Translations under genes and position numbers: made by a program
Assembly (NCBI GenBank): GCA_944321765.1
Contig: CALUMQ010000001.1
Coordinates: 186,001-250,000 of the forward strand
Length of the DNA: 64,000 bases
Direction: 5' to 3'
Source of the DNA: an uncultured Alistipes sp.
GTDB lineage: Bacteria; Bacteroidota; Bacteroidia; Bacteroidales; Rikenellaceae
In this document: in pieces, positions 8,267 to 17,389 of the stretch
How the letters are laid out: each line of letters begins with the position of its first letter
Position numbering within the stretch: the stretch's first letter is position 1
The notes under the pieces: generated by a model
The model's database searches: none
What the model was told of the DNA's origin: nothing
The model's input: only the letters and a program-made list of their open reading frames with translations

Positions 8267-11233
8267 ATGAAACAAATCCTTTTGACAATCATGTCGACAT
8301 TGCTTGCCGTGGGGGCCTACGCGCAGAGCGGAAGTGTGAAAGCCACGGTCGTGAATGCCGACACCGGAGAGGAGGTCGTCGGAGCGGTGCTGATCGTTTC
8401 ACCGGTGAGCGATCCGGACAATCCGTCCAAACAGCATGGAGTCACCTCGGGATACAAGGGCTCGGTGTCGATACCCTCGCTGGCCTATGGTGAATACAAA
8501 CTGGCGGTATCGTTCATCGGCTACCAGAATTACGATACCACCTTCAAGGTCGGGGCGCCGCAGGTCGACCTGGGCACGGTGAAGCTCAAGCCGGGTGTGC
8601 AGATCGAGACGGTCGTCAAGGAGGTAAAGGCGCTGCGCACGTCGCAGAAGGGCGATACGGTGAGCTACAATGCCGGAGCCTTCAAAGTGACCAACGACGC
8701 CGATGTGGAGGGACTTCTCCAGAAGATGCCGGGCATTACGATTACCGACGGCGCGGTCGAGGCCCAGGGCGAGGAGGTCAAGAAGGTCTTTGTCGACGGC
8801 AAGGAGTTCTTCGGCGAGGACGTTACTACGGCCATCAAGTCGCTGCCGGCCGAGGCGGTCGATCGCATCGAGGTGTACAACAAACTCTCCGATGCGGCCG
8901 AATTCTCGGGAATGGACGACGGCGAAGGCTACAAGGCCATCAATATCGTGACACGCCCGGGCATGCGCCAGGGACAGTTCGGAAGGTTCTATGCCGGAGG
9001 CGGTTATGATGCCGATACCGAGACGGAGGACCGGTTCAAGTACCTGGCCGGCGGAAATCTCAACATCTTCAACAAAGACAGCCGTGTGTCGGTGATCGGA
9101 CTGTTCAACAACGTCAATCAGCAGAATTTCGCGTTCGAGGATATTTTGGGCGTTTCGGGCAGCACGGGCGGCGGACGCCGCGGCGGCGTGGGCCAGTATA
9201 TGGTGCGTCCGCAGTCGGGCGTGGCCACGGTCAATGCCGTGGGCGTCAACTACACCGACACGTGGGGCAAACGGGACCAGGTGTCGTTCCAGGGAAGCTA
9301 TTTCTTCAACAACACGAATACCACGAACCGCTCGACGGTAGACAAGTGGTACGAGGCACCGATGATGCTCGACACGTTGATGACACGCGGCTATTCCGAT
9401 ACGAAGGGCTTCAATCACCGTTTCAATGCCCGCCTGGAGTGGAAGATTTCGGAGAATCAGAATCTGATGATACGTCCGAACTTCAGCTATCAGACCAATG
9501 ATCCGTGGAGTACGACGACCGGATGGCAGTTCGGCGCTCCCGAGATGGGCGGCAGCGGATACAGCTATACGGACAACTTCAACGACGGAACGAACTACGG
9601 CTATCGTGTCGGAACGAATGCCGTCTATCGGGCAAAACTCGGAAAGGATGGCCGTACGCTGACCCTCGACGGAGGTTTCAACTATTCGAACAACAAGAAC
9701 AACTCGACTTCGTGGTCCAATGAGCAGGCGATCTCTCCCGACCGTCCGGGACCCGGTAGCGACCCGTTCGTGTGGGATCCTGCCGACTACATGACGTTAC
9801 GCTACCTGCGGAGCAAGGCCCCGTCGTCGTCATACACCCTGCGCGGCAATGTCACCTATACCGAACCTGTAGCCAAGTATGCGCAGGTAAGTTTCCAGTA
9901 CCGCATGTCGTACAACTCGCAGGAGCGCGACAAGAGTTCCTACGTTACGGGCGATGACTTCTCGATTGCCGGACTTACTCCCGATCCGCTGCTGTCGAAC
10001 TCCTATGAGAGCAGCTATCTGACGCAGAGCGTCGGCCCGGGCTTCCGCTATTCGAAAGAACGCAATACGTTCATTGCCAATGTCTACTATCAGCGCTCGG
10101 CCCTCGACGGACAGATCGTCCAGGAGAACTCCGAGAAGATCAAGCATGCGTACAACAACGTGACCTACTTCATGATGGGTCAGTTGAACGTCAACCGCGA
10201 GAATACGTTGCGTCTGTTTGTCTCCTCCTTTACTGACAGTCCGTCGATTACGGCGTTGCAGAGCGTTTATGACGTCTCGAATGCCCAGAGCATCTCGCGC
10301 GGTAACCCGGATCTGAATCCCAACTATTCGCACCGTGTTACTTTCCACTACACGAACTCCAGTGTCGAGAAGGGCCGCACGTTCATGTGGATGTTCTCGA
10401 TGAATGCGACGCAGGACTACGTGGCTACGCATCTGGTTCAGAATCCCGGGACGATGATCATCGGCGGAGAGACCTATACGCCGAACTACTACTCCACGCA
10501 GGTCAATCTTGACGGATACTGGCAGTTGAGGACTCAGATGAACTATGGATTTCCGATCGGATTCCTGAAGTCGAACTTCAATGTTTCGGCAGGAGTGACC
10601 TACTCCAAGACGCCGAGCATGCTGGGCGGTACGGTTGAGAACGGTTTCATCATCGGCGGCGACCGCAACGACACGAAGAATATGGGTTATGACTTCGGGG
10701 CGGTGCTGGGCAGCAACATTTCGGAAAATGTCGACTTTACGTTCAAGTGGAACGGAACCTACAATGAGGCGACCAACTCTTTGAATGCCTCGAATTCGAA
10801 GAACCGTTATTTCAGCCATACGGCACAGGGAAATATGAAGTTCATCTTCCCGCTGGGCTTTACGTTGACGGCCAGTGCCGCCTATACGCAGTACGTCGGA
10901 TATACGAACGATTATGAAGAGGATTATCTGCTCTGCAACGTCTGGTTGGGCAAGAAGGTTTTCCGCAACCAGCGCGGCGAGATCCTGATCGGCGTGAATG
11001 ACCTGTTCAATCAGAACACGGCTTTCTCCCGTTCGACGGGTTCGGGCTGGACGCAGAACGCGACCAACAGCGTTATCGGCCGTTACTATATGGTGCAGTT
11101 CACCTTCAACCTGCGGCATTTCGGCAAGAAGGGATCGCAGAACATCAATGATTATGAAGGCATGGGCGGAGCTCCGCGCCGTATGGGGCCCGGCGGGCCC
11201 GGCGGACCTCCTCCGGGAATGGGCCCGCATTAA
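8267..11233 (+). CDS. TonB-dependent-receptor-like outer-membrane beta-barrel (OMP_b-brl_3)
   Basis: 988 residues from the ATG that begins a signal peptide (MKQILLTIM to YAQ, ~19 residues). Residues ~20-110 are a carboxypeptidase-regulatory-like beta-sandwich. Residues ~120-220 are the plug-like region typical of this family (KGDTVSYNAGAFKV, then LLQKMPGI, then KKVFVDGKEFFGED). The remainder is a large aromatic-rich barrel. The last predicted strand ends near FTFNLRHFG, and a ~36-residue Gly/Pro/Met-rich tail follows. Family members sit in the outer membrane and probably take up peptides or other ligands, though the substrate is unknown. It has its own promoter and a strong terminator, and no SusD partner. 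Confidence 0.9.
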   Translation: MKQILLTIMSTLLAVGAYAQSGSVKATVVNADTGEEVVGAVLIVSPVSDPDNPSKQHGVTSGYKGSVSIPSLAYGEYKLAVSFIGYQNYDTTFKVGAPQVDLGTVKLKPGVQIETVVKEVKALRTSQKGDTVSYNAGAFKVTNDADVEGLLQKMPGITITDGAVEAQGEEVKKVFVDGKEFFGEDVTTAIKSLPAEAVDRIEVYNKLSDAAEFSGMDDGEGYKAINIVTRPGMRQGQFGRFYAGGGYDADTETEDRFKYLAGGNLNIFNKDSRVSVIGLFNNVNQQNFAFEDILGVSGSTGGGRRGGVGQYMVRPQSGVATVNAVGVNYTDTWGKRDQVSFQGSYFFNNTNTTNRSTVDKWYEAPMMLDTLMTRGYSDTKGFNHRFNARLEWKISENQNLMIRPNFSYQTNDPWSTTTGWQFGAPEMGGSGYSYTDNFNDGTNYGYRVGTNAVYRAKLGKDGRTLTLDGGFNYSNNKNNSTSWSNEQAISPDRPGPGSDPFVWDPADYMTLRYLRSKAPSSSYTLRGNVTYTEPVAKYAQVSFQYRMSYNSQERDKSSYVTGDDFSIAGLTPDPLLSNSYESSYLTQSVGPGFRYSKERNTFIANVYYQRSALDGQIVQENSEKIKHAYNNVTYFMMGQLNVNRENTLRLFVSSFTDSPSITALQSVYDVSNAQSISRGNPDLNPNYSHRVTFHYTNSSVEKGRTFMWMFSMNATQDYVATHLVQNPGTMIIGGETYTPNYYSTQVNLDGYWQLRTQMNYGFPIGFLKSNFNVSAGVTYSKTPSMLGGTVENGFIIGGDRNDTKNMGYDFGAVLGSNISENVDFTFKWNGTYNEATNSLNASNSKNRYFSHTAQGNMKFIFPLGFTLTASAAYTQYVGYTNDYEEDYLLCNVWLGKKVFRNQRGEILIGVNDLFNQNTAFSRSTGSGWTQNATNSVIGRYYMVQFTFNLRHFGKKGSQNINDYEGMGGAPRRMGPGGPGGPPPGMGPH

Positions 11234-11270
11234 TCGATGCGGACCATTGGCCGGATGGCATTCGGCATGA

Positions 11271-11309
11271 AAAAACACCCCTGTCGCGTCAAGCGACAGG
11301 GGTGTTTTT
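11271..11309. terminator. bidirectional intrinsic terminator
   Basis: A perfect 17-bp stem (11271-11287 with 11293-11309, loop GTCAA) with A-run and T-run ends, between the convergent beta-barrel and ABC permease genes. Confidence 0.93.
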
Positions 11310-11335
11310 TCATCAACCGGCTTCTTCGGGGCTGT

Positions 11336-12553
11336 TTACTGGCTGTCGGACCCGTTTTCGTGCTGCTCGCGACCGATCAACTGGTGAATGCCGATGCAGG
11401 CCAGTCCTCCGTATACGACCGTGAGAATGACGAGCCACTTGATTTCGGCAAATACCTCCTGAAGCGAAGCTCCCATGGTCTGCATCCGGATGAATCCGTT
11501 GACGCCGTGGCTGCTGGGGAATATCTTCCCGAAGTCATAGAGCCACTCGGGGATTCCTTCGCGGGGGTACGAAACACCGCTGAGCATCAATACGGGAATC
11601 GACGTCCAGAGCAGCAGCAGGAGTGAGTTTTCGCGATATCGGAACAGGGTTGAAACGGCAATACCCATGGCGATGCACGCCACGACATAGATGGATATGA
11701 AGAGGAATACCGACCACGGGGCACCGTTCATCGGGAAGTGGAAGATCCGGTAGTGGAGTCCGAAGATATAGGTGCAGGTCACGGCATAAATGGCTGCATA
11801 GACCAGTCCGCGTCCCAGAACGATGGGCAGGGTCGACATCTGCCGGCGTCCCGGAGGACAGAGTTTGCGGTAGAGTCCGAATTCACGCCACGTGCCGCCG
11901 ACCATGCCGATGCCGATGAGCAGTGTCTGCTGGATGATAACGATGATGATGGCCGGCATGACGAAGGTTCCATACCCCAGATAGGGGTTGAAGAGGTTGT
12001 GCGACTCGTAGATCACGGGTTGTACCGTAGCCTGGGCCTGCGGAAGGTTGGCGCCTTTGGCGATGAGCCGCTGGAATTCGACCATTGCGCCGGTTTTTCC
12101 GATGGCCGTGACCAGCTCCTGAAACACCTGGCGGTACATCAGGAAGTAGCTTGCGTCGCAGTAGATCGCAACATCGGCCTGCTCTCCGCCATAGAGGTTG
12201 CGGTCATAATTTGACGGAATATAGACGATGCCGTATATTTTCCGGTTGTAGAAGAGTTCCCGGGCCTCCTCCATCGAGGTGGGTTCGTAGGCGACGTAGC
12301 TGTTCGGGCCGCTGTTGAAGGTCTCGATCAGACTGCGGCTCGTCGGGGTGCGGCACTCGTCGACCACTCCGATGGGAACGTTGCGCAGCACCTCCGATCC
12401 ATATGCCAGCGAGTAGACCGTGGCGTAGATCAGCAGGGCGAAGATCAGCACCAGCATGACGCCGCCGTCGGTGAAGATCGTCCGGAATTCGTTGCGGATG
12501 ACCGTCCCGGCCTGAAGCCAGTAGGAGGACAATTGTTTCTTGAATCGGTTCAT
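11336..12553 (-). CDS. ABC-2 type exporter permease (second of two)
   Basis: 405 residues with the ABC2_membrane_3 layout: one N-terminal helix (~residues 29-50), a large extracytoplasmic domain (~60-200), then five C-terminal helices, with FPSSHGVNGF in the last loop as in YhhJ/YbhR-like permeases. It should pair with the adjacent permease (7 bases upstream in transcription order) to form the membrane channel of an exporter. The HlyD and TolC partners complete a tripartite pump. No ATP-binding subunit is encoded in the cluster. The substrate is unknown; relatives export drugs or cell-surface compounds. This is the last gene of the four-gene operon and ends at a bidirectional terminator. Confidence 0.9.
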   Translation of the reverse strand: MNRFKKQLSSYWLQAGTVIRNEFRTIFTDGGVMLVLIFALLIYATVYSLAYGSEVLRNVPIGVVDECRTPTSRSLIETFNSGPNSYVAYEPTSMEEARELFYNRKIYGIVYIPSNYDRNLYGGEQADVAIYCDASYFLMYRQVFQELVTAIGKTGAMVEFQRLIAKGANLPQAQATVQPVIYESHNLFNPYLGYGTFVMPAIIIVIIQQTLLIGIGMVGGTWREFGLYRKLCPPGRRQMSTLPIVLGRGLVYAAIYAVTCTYIFGLHYRIFHFPMNGAPWSVFLFISIYVVACIAMGIAVSTLFRYRENSLLLLLWTSIPVLMLSGVSYPREGIPEWLYDFGKIFPSSHGVNGFIRMQTMGASLQEVFAEIKWLVILTVVYGGLACIGIHQLIGREQHENGSDSQ

Positions 12554-12560
12554 ATCTGTG

Positions 12561-13739
12561 TCAGAGTCTTCCCCAGAATTTTTGCTCCGTGCAGACTTTT
12601 CTGAGCCGCGGCAGGCAGAGCATCGGCAGGAGGATGAACAACGTCAGGCAGAGCAGGTCCGGGATGGAGTAGATCCACGGGGTGCCGCGCAGCATCTGGT
12701 CGACGAAGATGTCGGTGTAGAAGGTAAACGGAAAGAGCCTGCTCACCCACTGCATGGGCTCCCACATGGCCATGATCGGGAACGTAAGCCCCGAGAAGGT
12801 GAAGGCCAGCACCGAATAGCCACCGCCGATCGAGAGCGAGAGGCGCAGGTTGGCCAGCAGCGCGACGATCAGCACGGAGATTGCCTGGTAGCTGAGGATG
12901 AAGAGCAGTGTGCCGAGGAGGATTACTGCAAGACTTCCGTTGAGAGGCGTTCCGACGATGCGGAAGTTGATCAGGAGCATGACCAGCGAGACCAGAAACA
13001 TGACGGCCGTGATGGGCAGGAGTTTGCCGGCCAGCGCGGCGATGATCGAGTCGTTTCCCCTGCGGAGCCACTCGCGGGCGGTGGAGCGTTTGAGCTCCGT
13101 GCCGATGGCAAAGACTGTCACCATGACGGTGAAGATCATCAGCATCATGGGCATGAAGCTCGGCGCGAGGTAGTAACCGTAGTTGATCAGCGGGTTGAAC
13201 AGCACGTGACGGTCGAAACGTATGGGCATGAGCTGTGCCATGGCCTGATGCTCGGTGAGCCCCTGTTTCATGAGCAACTGCAGCTGGATGCCGGCCGAGA
13301 AGGTCGTTGCGGCGGTCTGAATATCCTTCGACAGCAGTCCGTTGACGGAGATGTTGGCTCCCGAGACGTAGTTTTCGAGATGAGTCTGGCTGTTGCTCAG
13401 AATCGACTTCTCGAAGAAGGCGGGGATCTGGACGATGGCCAGGATCTTGCCTTCGCGCATCAGCCGTTCGCCTTCGATCATGTCCTGGATGTCGTATGCC
13501 GTCAATGCCGTCGGAGTCTCGTCGATCATTTGGGCCAGCTTGCGCGAGAGCGTCGTGTTGTCCTGGTCGAGGATGGCAATCGGGATGTCGCGGATGGCTC
13601 CGCGGTTGAAGAGCAGGGCGAAAAAGGCAAACGAGAGGACGGGCAGAAAGACCGTCAGCACGAAATACATCGGCTGATGGGTCAGTCTCCCCCACTCGCG
13701 CTCCAGGACGGCGCAGACGTTGTGCACGAATCCCGGCAT
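12561..13739 (-). CDS. ABC-2 type exporter permease (first of two)
   Basis: 392 residues with the same fold as its downstream neighbour: N-terminal helix (~28-45, YFVLTVFLPVLSF), an extracytoplasmic domain, then about five helices with LFPFTFYTDIF in the final loop. The short distances (2 bases after the HlyD gene, 7 before the next permease) show one operon. Two similar but distinct permeases imply a heterodimer. As with the partner, the power source must come from an ATPase encoded elsewhere, because none is found between 11.3 and 18.6 kb. Confidence 0.9.
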   Translation of the reverse strand: MPGFVHNVCAVLEREWGRLTHQPMYFVLTVFLPVLSFAFFALLFNRGAIRDIPIAILDQDNTTLSRKLAQMIDETPTALTAYDIQDMIEGERLMREGKILAIVQIPAFFEKSILSNSQTHLENYVSGANISVNGLLSKDIQTAATTFSAGIQLQLLMKQGLTEHQAMAQLMPIRFDRHVLFNPLINYGYYLAPSFMPMMLMIFTVMVTVFAIGTELKRSTAREWLRRGNDSIIAALAGKLLPITAVMFLVSLVMLLINFRIVGTPLNGSLAVILLGTLLFILSYQAISVLIVALLANLRLSLSIGGGYSVLAFTFSGLTFPIMAMWEPMQWVSRLFPFTFYTDIFVDQMLRGTPWIYSIPDLLCLTLFILLPMLCLPRLRKVCTEQKFWGRL

Positions 13740-13741
13740 GA

Positions 13742-14731
13742 TCAGCGTGCGATTTTATCCCACTCCACGAGAACGCTCATTCCGGGCCGGAGTCCCTCCC
13801 CGTTCTTGACGGGTTTGGCCTTGATGGCGAAGGTGCGGATGTCGAAACCTCCCTGCGTGCGCGTTGCGGCCCATGTCGCGAAGTCGGCCTGCGGAGCGAT
13901 GTAGCTTACCGTGAACTCCATGTTGCGGTCCAGCGCGGGAACGTATCCGTTCAGACGAGTTCCGGGGGCGATTCCGGGCATCAGGGTCTCCTTGATGTTG
14001 AACGTTACCCAGATGTCGCTCATGTCGAGAATGGCCACTACGGGGTATCCGCTTCCGACGAGTTCACCCTCTTCGGCAATGATCGTCGATACTTCGCCCG
14101 TCACCGGGGAGTATACCATGGCGTCGTTGATGTAGGATTCCACTTCGCTGACGGCACCCTGAGCCTGGCGCACGCGGGCTGCTGCGGCCTCCTTGTCCTC
14201 CTTGCGGGCGCCGTCCGAGGCCATGTCATACTGAGCCTTTGCCGCCAGAGCCGTAGCCTCCATGGCCTTGAAGTTGGCCTGGGCCTCATCGAGCTTCTGG
14301 GCGGGCACCACCCCGCTGTCGTAGAGGTTCTTGACGCGTTCGTAGGTCTTGCGGGCCAGCTCCAGTCCGGCCTGCGCCTTCTCCCACATGTTCAGCGCAG
14401 CCTCGATCTGCTGGGCGCGGGCTCCGGCAATGGCCGCAGCGTCGAGTGCCGAGGCGGCGCTCTTCACGGCCTGAGCCTGTTCGAGCTTGGCGTTCAGTTC
14501 GGGCGTCGAGAGCGTGTAGAGCAGTTCGCCCTTCGATACCTGCTGTCCCTCCTCGACCTTCATGGCGTCGATGCGCCCGGGCACCTTCGAGGAGGCCTTG
14601 TAGGTCGTGCACTCGACGGTTCCCTGAATCAGTGTCGGGGTGCGTTTGTTCAGATAGAGGCTGATGAGTACCACCGCGAGGATGATGACCGCACCGGCCG
14701 CCAGGATTCCGATAACGTTGCTTCGTTTCAT
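13742..14731 (-). CDS. HlyD-family membrane fusion protein
   Basis: 329 residues. A single N-terminal membrane helix (~7-26) anchors the protein. It is followed by a biotinyl-lipoyl-like half (VPGRIDAMKVEEGQQVSKGELL), a long alanine-rich alpha-helical hairpin (~80-200), the second lipoyl half (VYSPVTGEVSTIIAEEGELV) and a beta-barrel domain ending in PVKNGEGLRPGMSVLVEW. It bridges inner-membrane permeases and the TolC channel across the periplasm. It lies 12 bases downstream of the TolC gene and 2 bases before the first permease. Confidence 0.95.
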   Translation of the reverse strand: MKRSNVIGILAAGAVIILAVVLISLYLNKRTPTLIQGTVECTTYKASSKVPGRIDAMKVEEGQQVSKGELLYTLSTPELNAKLEQAQAVKSAASALDAAAIAGARAQQIEAALNMWEKAQAGLELARKTYERVKNLYDSGVVPAQKLDEAQANFKAMEATALAAKAQYDMASDGARKEDKEAAAARVRQAQGAVSEVESYINDAMVYSPVTGEVSTIIAEEGELVGSGYPVVAILDMSDIWVTFNIKETLMPGIAPGTRLNGYVPALDRNMEFTVSYIAPQADFATWAATRTQGGFDIRTFAIKAKPVKNGEGLRPGMSVLVEWDKIAR

Positions 14732-14743
14732 ATTGTGAGATGT

Positions 14744-16198
14744 TTATTTTTTGTCGAAATGAATGGGGTGCGCGTCGTTGCGGCGGGCGTATGCTGGGAA
14801 TTCGTCGCTGATGCCCGAGGCTTCGAGCAGCCGGGCCAGCAGCAGATCATAGTTGTAGGCCGCCTGGAGCCGCTCGGTGCGTACGGCCGCGAGGTTCAGC
14901 TCGGCATCGATCAAATCGGTCGATGAACTCATCCCCTCCTTGAATGCCGACTGTTTCATGCGCAGATACTCTTCGGCGAAAGCCAGCGAAGCGTCGATCG
15001 AGGTCATCTGATTGCGGTAGTTCATCATCTGGTTGTAGAGCTTCTCGACCAGCACGGCGACATCCTGTCCGGCCTTGTTCTGCAACTCTCCCACACGCCG
15101 TGCGGTCTGCTTGGCCGCCGAATACTTGAATTCGCGGTTCAGACCGTCGAAGAGTTTGATGTTCACGCCCACGCCCACGGCCCAGCGGGGCAGAATTCCC
15201 GTGACCTGATAGTTGTAGAACGAGGCGCCTCCCATGGCGGCGACCTGCGGCAGGAATTCGGCACGCTGGGCGCGTACGCCCTCCTCGGCCAGCTGACGCT
15301 TGAGCGACACCTGATTGAGCAGCGGGTTGCGGGCCTGTGCCAGATCCTGATAGTAGGCCAGCTCCTCGACCTGCCCGAGGATGAACATCGCCGTCACGGG
15401 CTGCCAGTCGTTTTCGCGCCCGAGGGTGTTTGACAGCGCGCTGGCGATGGTCTCCACCTGCAGTTTGGCATTGGCCAGCTCGCGCTCGGCCTCGGCCATC
15501 TTGAACTCCACGTAGAGACGCTCGCTCTGGGCGATCATTCCGTTCCTTTCGAGGGCTTCGGCATCCTCCAGATGGCGGCGCATGCCGTCTACGACCTGCT
15601 GACGCACGGCCACGACCTGCGTGGCGAGCGAAAGTCCGAAGTAGCGTTCCACCAACTCGGATATCAGCGCGTTGCGGGTCTGGTTGCCCTGCTCGACGGC
15701 TGTTTTTTCATTGATGCGTGCGGCACGGTTGGCGGCGTTGATCTTGCCGCCCATCCAGATCGGAAGCGTCACCTCCCCGCCCACGAAACCCAGACTGCGG
15801 TCCTGCACCTTGAGGAACCAGTCGGCTTCGAGCATCGGGGTCAGCAGTCCCTGAATGCCCTGCAGAATGGCGGGATCGGTGATCAGCCCGCTGCCGAGGA
15901 TCTTTCCGGCAAAGTCCTGCGTCGGACCCTTGAGGTTGTTGAGGTCCACGCCGATATCTTTTCCCAGATAGGCATACGCTCCGGTGACGTTGATTTGCGG
16001 CATGCGCAGTCCGATGGCCGCGCGGCGTTCCTGCTGTGCGGCGCGCTCCTCATATGCGGAGGCCTTCAGGGCGGGATTCTCCGTCAGCGTGACGGCAATC
16101 GCCTCTTCGAGCGAAAGCATCTGTTTGTCGGTCTGCGCGAATCCGAGCGCCGGGAGCGCCGAGGTCATCGCGATGGCGATCTTGAAGAGTGTTTTCAT
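14744..16198 (-). CDS. TolC-family outer-membrane efflux channel
   Basis: 484 residues from the ATG that begins a signal peptide (MKTLFKIAIAM to FAQ, ~21 residues); the longer in-frame start gives no signal. Two OEP repeats are visible, each with long coiled helices (for example NPALKASAYEER near the start and NPLLNQVSLKRQ in the middle) and short strands. The protein forms the trimeric outer-membrane duct. As first gene of the operon it sets the polarity tolC-like, hlyD-like, permease, permease. Confidence 0.95.
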   Translation of the reverse strand: MKTLFKIAIAMTSALPALGFAQTDKQMLSLEEAIAVTLTENPALKASAYEERAAQQERRAAIGLRMPQINVTGAYAYLGKDIGVDLNNLKGPTQDFAGKILGSGLITDPAILQGIQGLLTPMLEADWFLKVQDRSLGFVGGEVTLPIWMGGKINAANRAARINEKTAVEQGNQTRNALISELVERYFGLSLATQVVAVRQQVVDGMRRHLEDAEALERNGMIAQSERLYVEFKMAEAERELANAKLQVETIASALSNTLGRENDWQPVTAMFILGQVEELAYYQDLAQARNPLLNQVSLKRQLAEEGVRAQRAEFLPQVAAMGGASFYNYQVTGILPRWAVGVGVNIKLFDGLNREFKYSAAKQTARRVGELQNKAGQDVAVLVEKLYNQMMNYRNQMTSIDASLAFAEEYLRMKQSAFKEGMSSSTDLIDAELNLAAVRTERLQAAYNYDLLLARLLEASGISDEFPAYARRNDAHPIHFDKK

Positions 16199-16222
16199 AC
16201 CGATGTGTGATATGTTTTGGGG

Positions 16223-16230
16223 CAAATATA
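16223..16230 (-). promoter_or_regulatory. -7 element for the exporter operon
   Basis: On the minus strand this reads TATATTTG, a full TAnnTTTG match, 24 bases before the TolC-family ATG. Confidence 0.65.
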
Positions 16231-16309
16231 GCCGAACTTTCGACAGGTAGGAGTCATGAGTAGGCTTTTAGAACATTATTGCGCCTTAAAGGACACAAAT
16301 AACGCCTTT

Positions 16310-17389
16310 TTATTTCCACACGTGGGCGTTTGTCCGTCGCACCTCGTCGGCCAACGAAGGATATACCCGCACCTCGACACCCGCTTCGCGCAACATCCGG
16401 GCACCCTGGCAGCAGACGAAATGCAACGGCTCGTAAGCGGCGAAAACCACGCGCGAGAATCCGTGGCGCAGGATGAGCTGCGTACAGCTTTCCGGTTCGC
16501 TCTTGCGTTCGGAGCAGGGCTCCATCGAGGAGTAGATCGTCGCTCCATGCAGGTCGGCTCCGGCATCGAGCGCCTTGCGGATAGCCTCCTGCTCGGCATG
16601 ATGCGTGGGTAACGTTTCGTGGGTATGGCCGGTGAAGGTCCTGCCGTCGGGCAGCACGATGACGGCCCCTACGCAGTAGGAGGTGGCGCACGGCGTGCAG
16701 CGGCGTCCCTGGTCGATGGCCTCCGAGAGGTAGCGAAGATCGATATCGCTCATGTCGGGATGCAGCGTGTACCATGCAACCTCCATGCCTCCGAGCACTT
16801 CGTGACGGCACTCCGTGTCCGCTGCCGGGCGGAATTCGAAGCGGGCTCCGCCCTGCTCTGCACCGAGCGTCAGCTGCGGATTGACCGCCCAACGCACCGT
16901 GTCGGCCAATCCCTCGTCGAGAAACATCCGCAACACCTGCGCCCCACCCTCGACCAGCAGCCGCTCCACTCCGCGCCTTTCGAGTTCGGTGACGATGCAT
17001 GCCGCCTTGATCGGTTCGTCGCAGACGATGACCGTGGCGGCGGCCTCCAGTGCGGGCAGCGGCCGGGGTGCAAAGACGTACCGCTCGGCATCGCCTTCGG
17101 TGAAGAAGCGCGCCTGGGGTGAGAGCTGCCCCGAGCGTGTTACGACGACCTTTGTCAGGTCGGGTTTCAACCCGGCGGCCCGGCGCCGTTCGCGAAGTTC
17201 CTCGGAGCGCAGCAGCAACGCCGGATTGTCGCGGCGCAGCGTCTCGGCACCGATGAGAATGGCATCGTACTCGGCCCGCAGACGGAGTACGTCCTCCCAG
17301 TCCTCGGGCGTGGAGATCATCAGCCGCTGCGACGAACGGTCGTCGAGGTAGTGGTCGGCTGTCGTGGCAAAAGAGAGGGTTATGCGCAT
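16310..17389 (-). CDS. RibD-like bifunctional protein with reversed domain order (reductase-deaminase)
   Basis: 359 residues from the ATG that overlaps the upstream metallophosphoesterase stop by 10 bases; the longer open frame upstream is only read-through of that gene. Residues 1-~210 match the RibD C-terminal/dihydrofolate-reductase-like fold (AEYDAILIGAETLRRDNPALLL, then VERLLVEGGAQVLRMFLDEGLAD). Residues ~225-359 are a cytidine-deaminase-fold domain with the zinc and catalytic residues His264-Ala-Glu266 and Cys292/Cys302 (spacing close to the RibD PC-SHHGRTPP-C pattern). Classical RibD has the deaminase first. The reactions may be the deamination and reduction steps of riboflavin synthesis, but a different pyrimidine substrate is possible. 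No other riboflavin genes adjoin it. Confidence 0.75.
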   Translation of the reverse strand: MRITLSFATTADHYLDDRSSQRLMISTPEDWEDVLRLRAEYDAILIGAETLRRDNPALLLRSEELRERRRAAGLKPDLTKVVVTRSGQLSPQARFFTEGDAERYVFAPRPLPALEAAATVIVCDEPIKAACIVTELERRGVERLLVEGGAQVLRMFLDEGLADTVRWAVNPQLTLGAEQGGARFEFRPAADTECRHEVLGGMEVAWYTLHPDMSDIDLRYLSEAIDQGRRCTPCATSYCVGAVIVLPDGRTFTGHTHETLPTHHAEQEAIRKALDAGADLHGATIYSSMEPCSERKSEPESCTQLILRHGFSRVVFAAYEPLHFVCCQGARMLREAGVEVRVYPSLADEVRRTNAHVWK

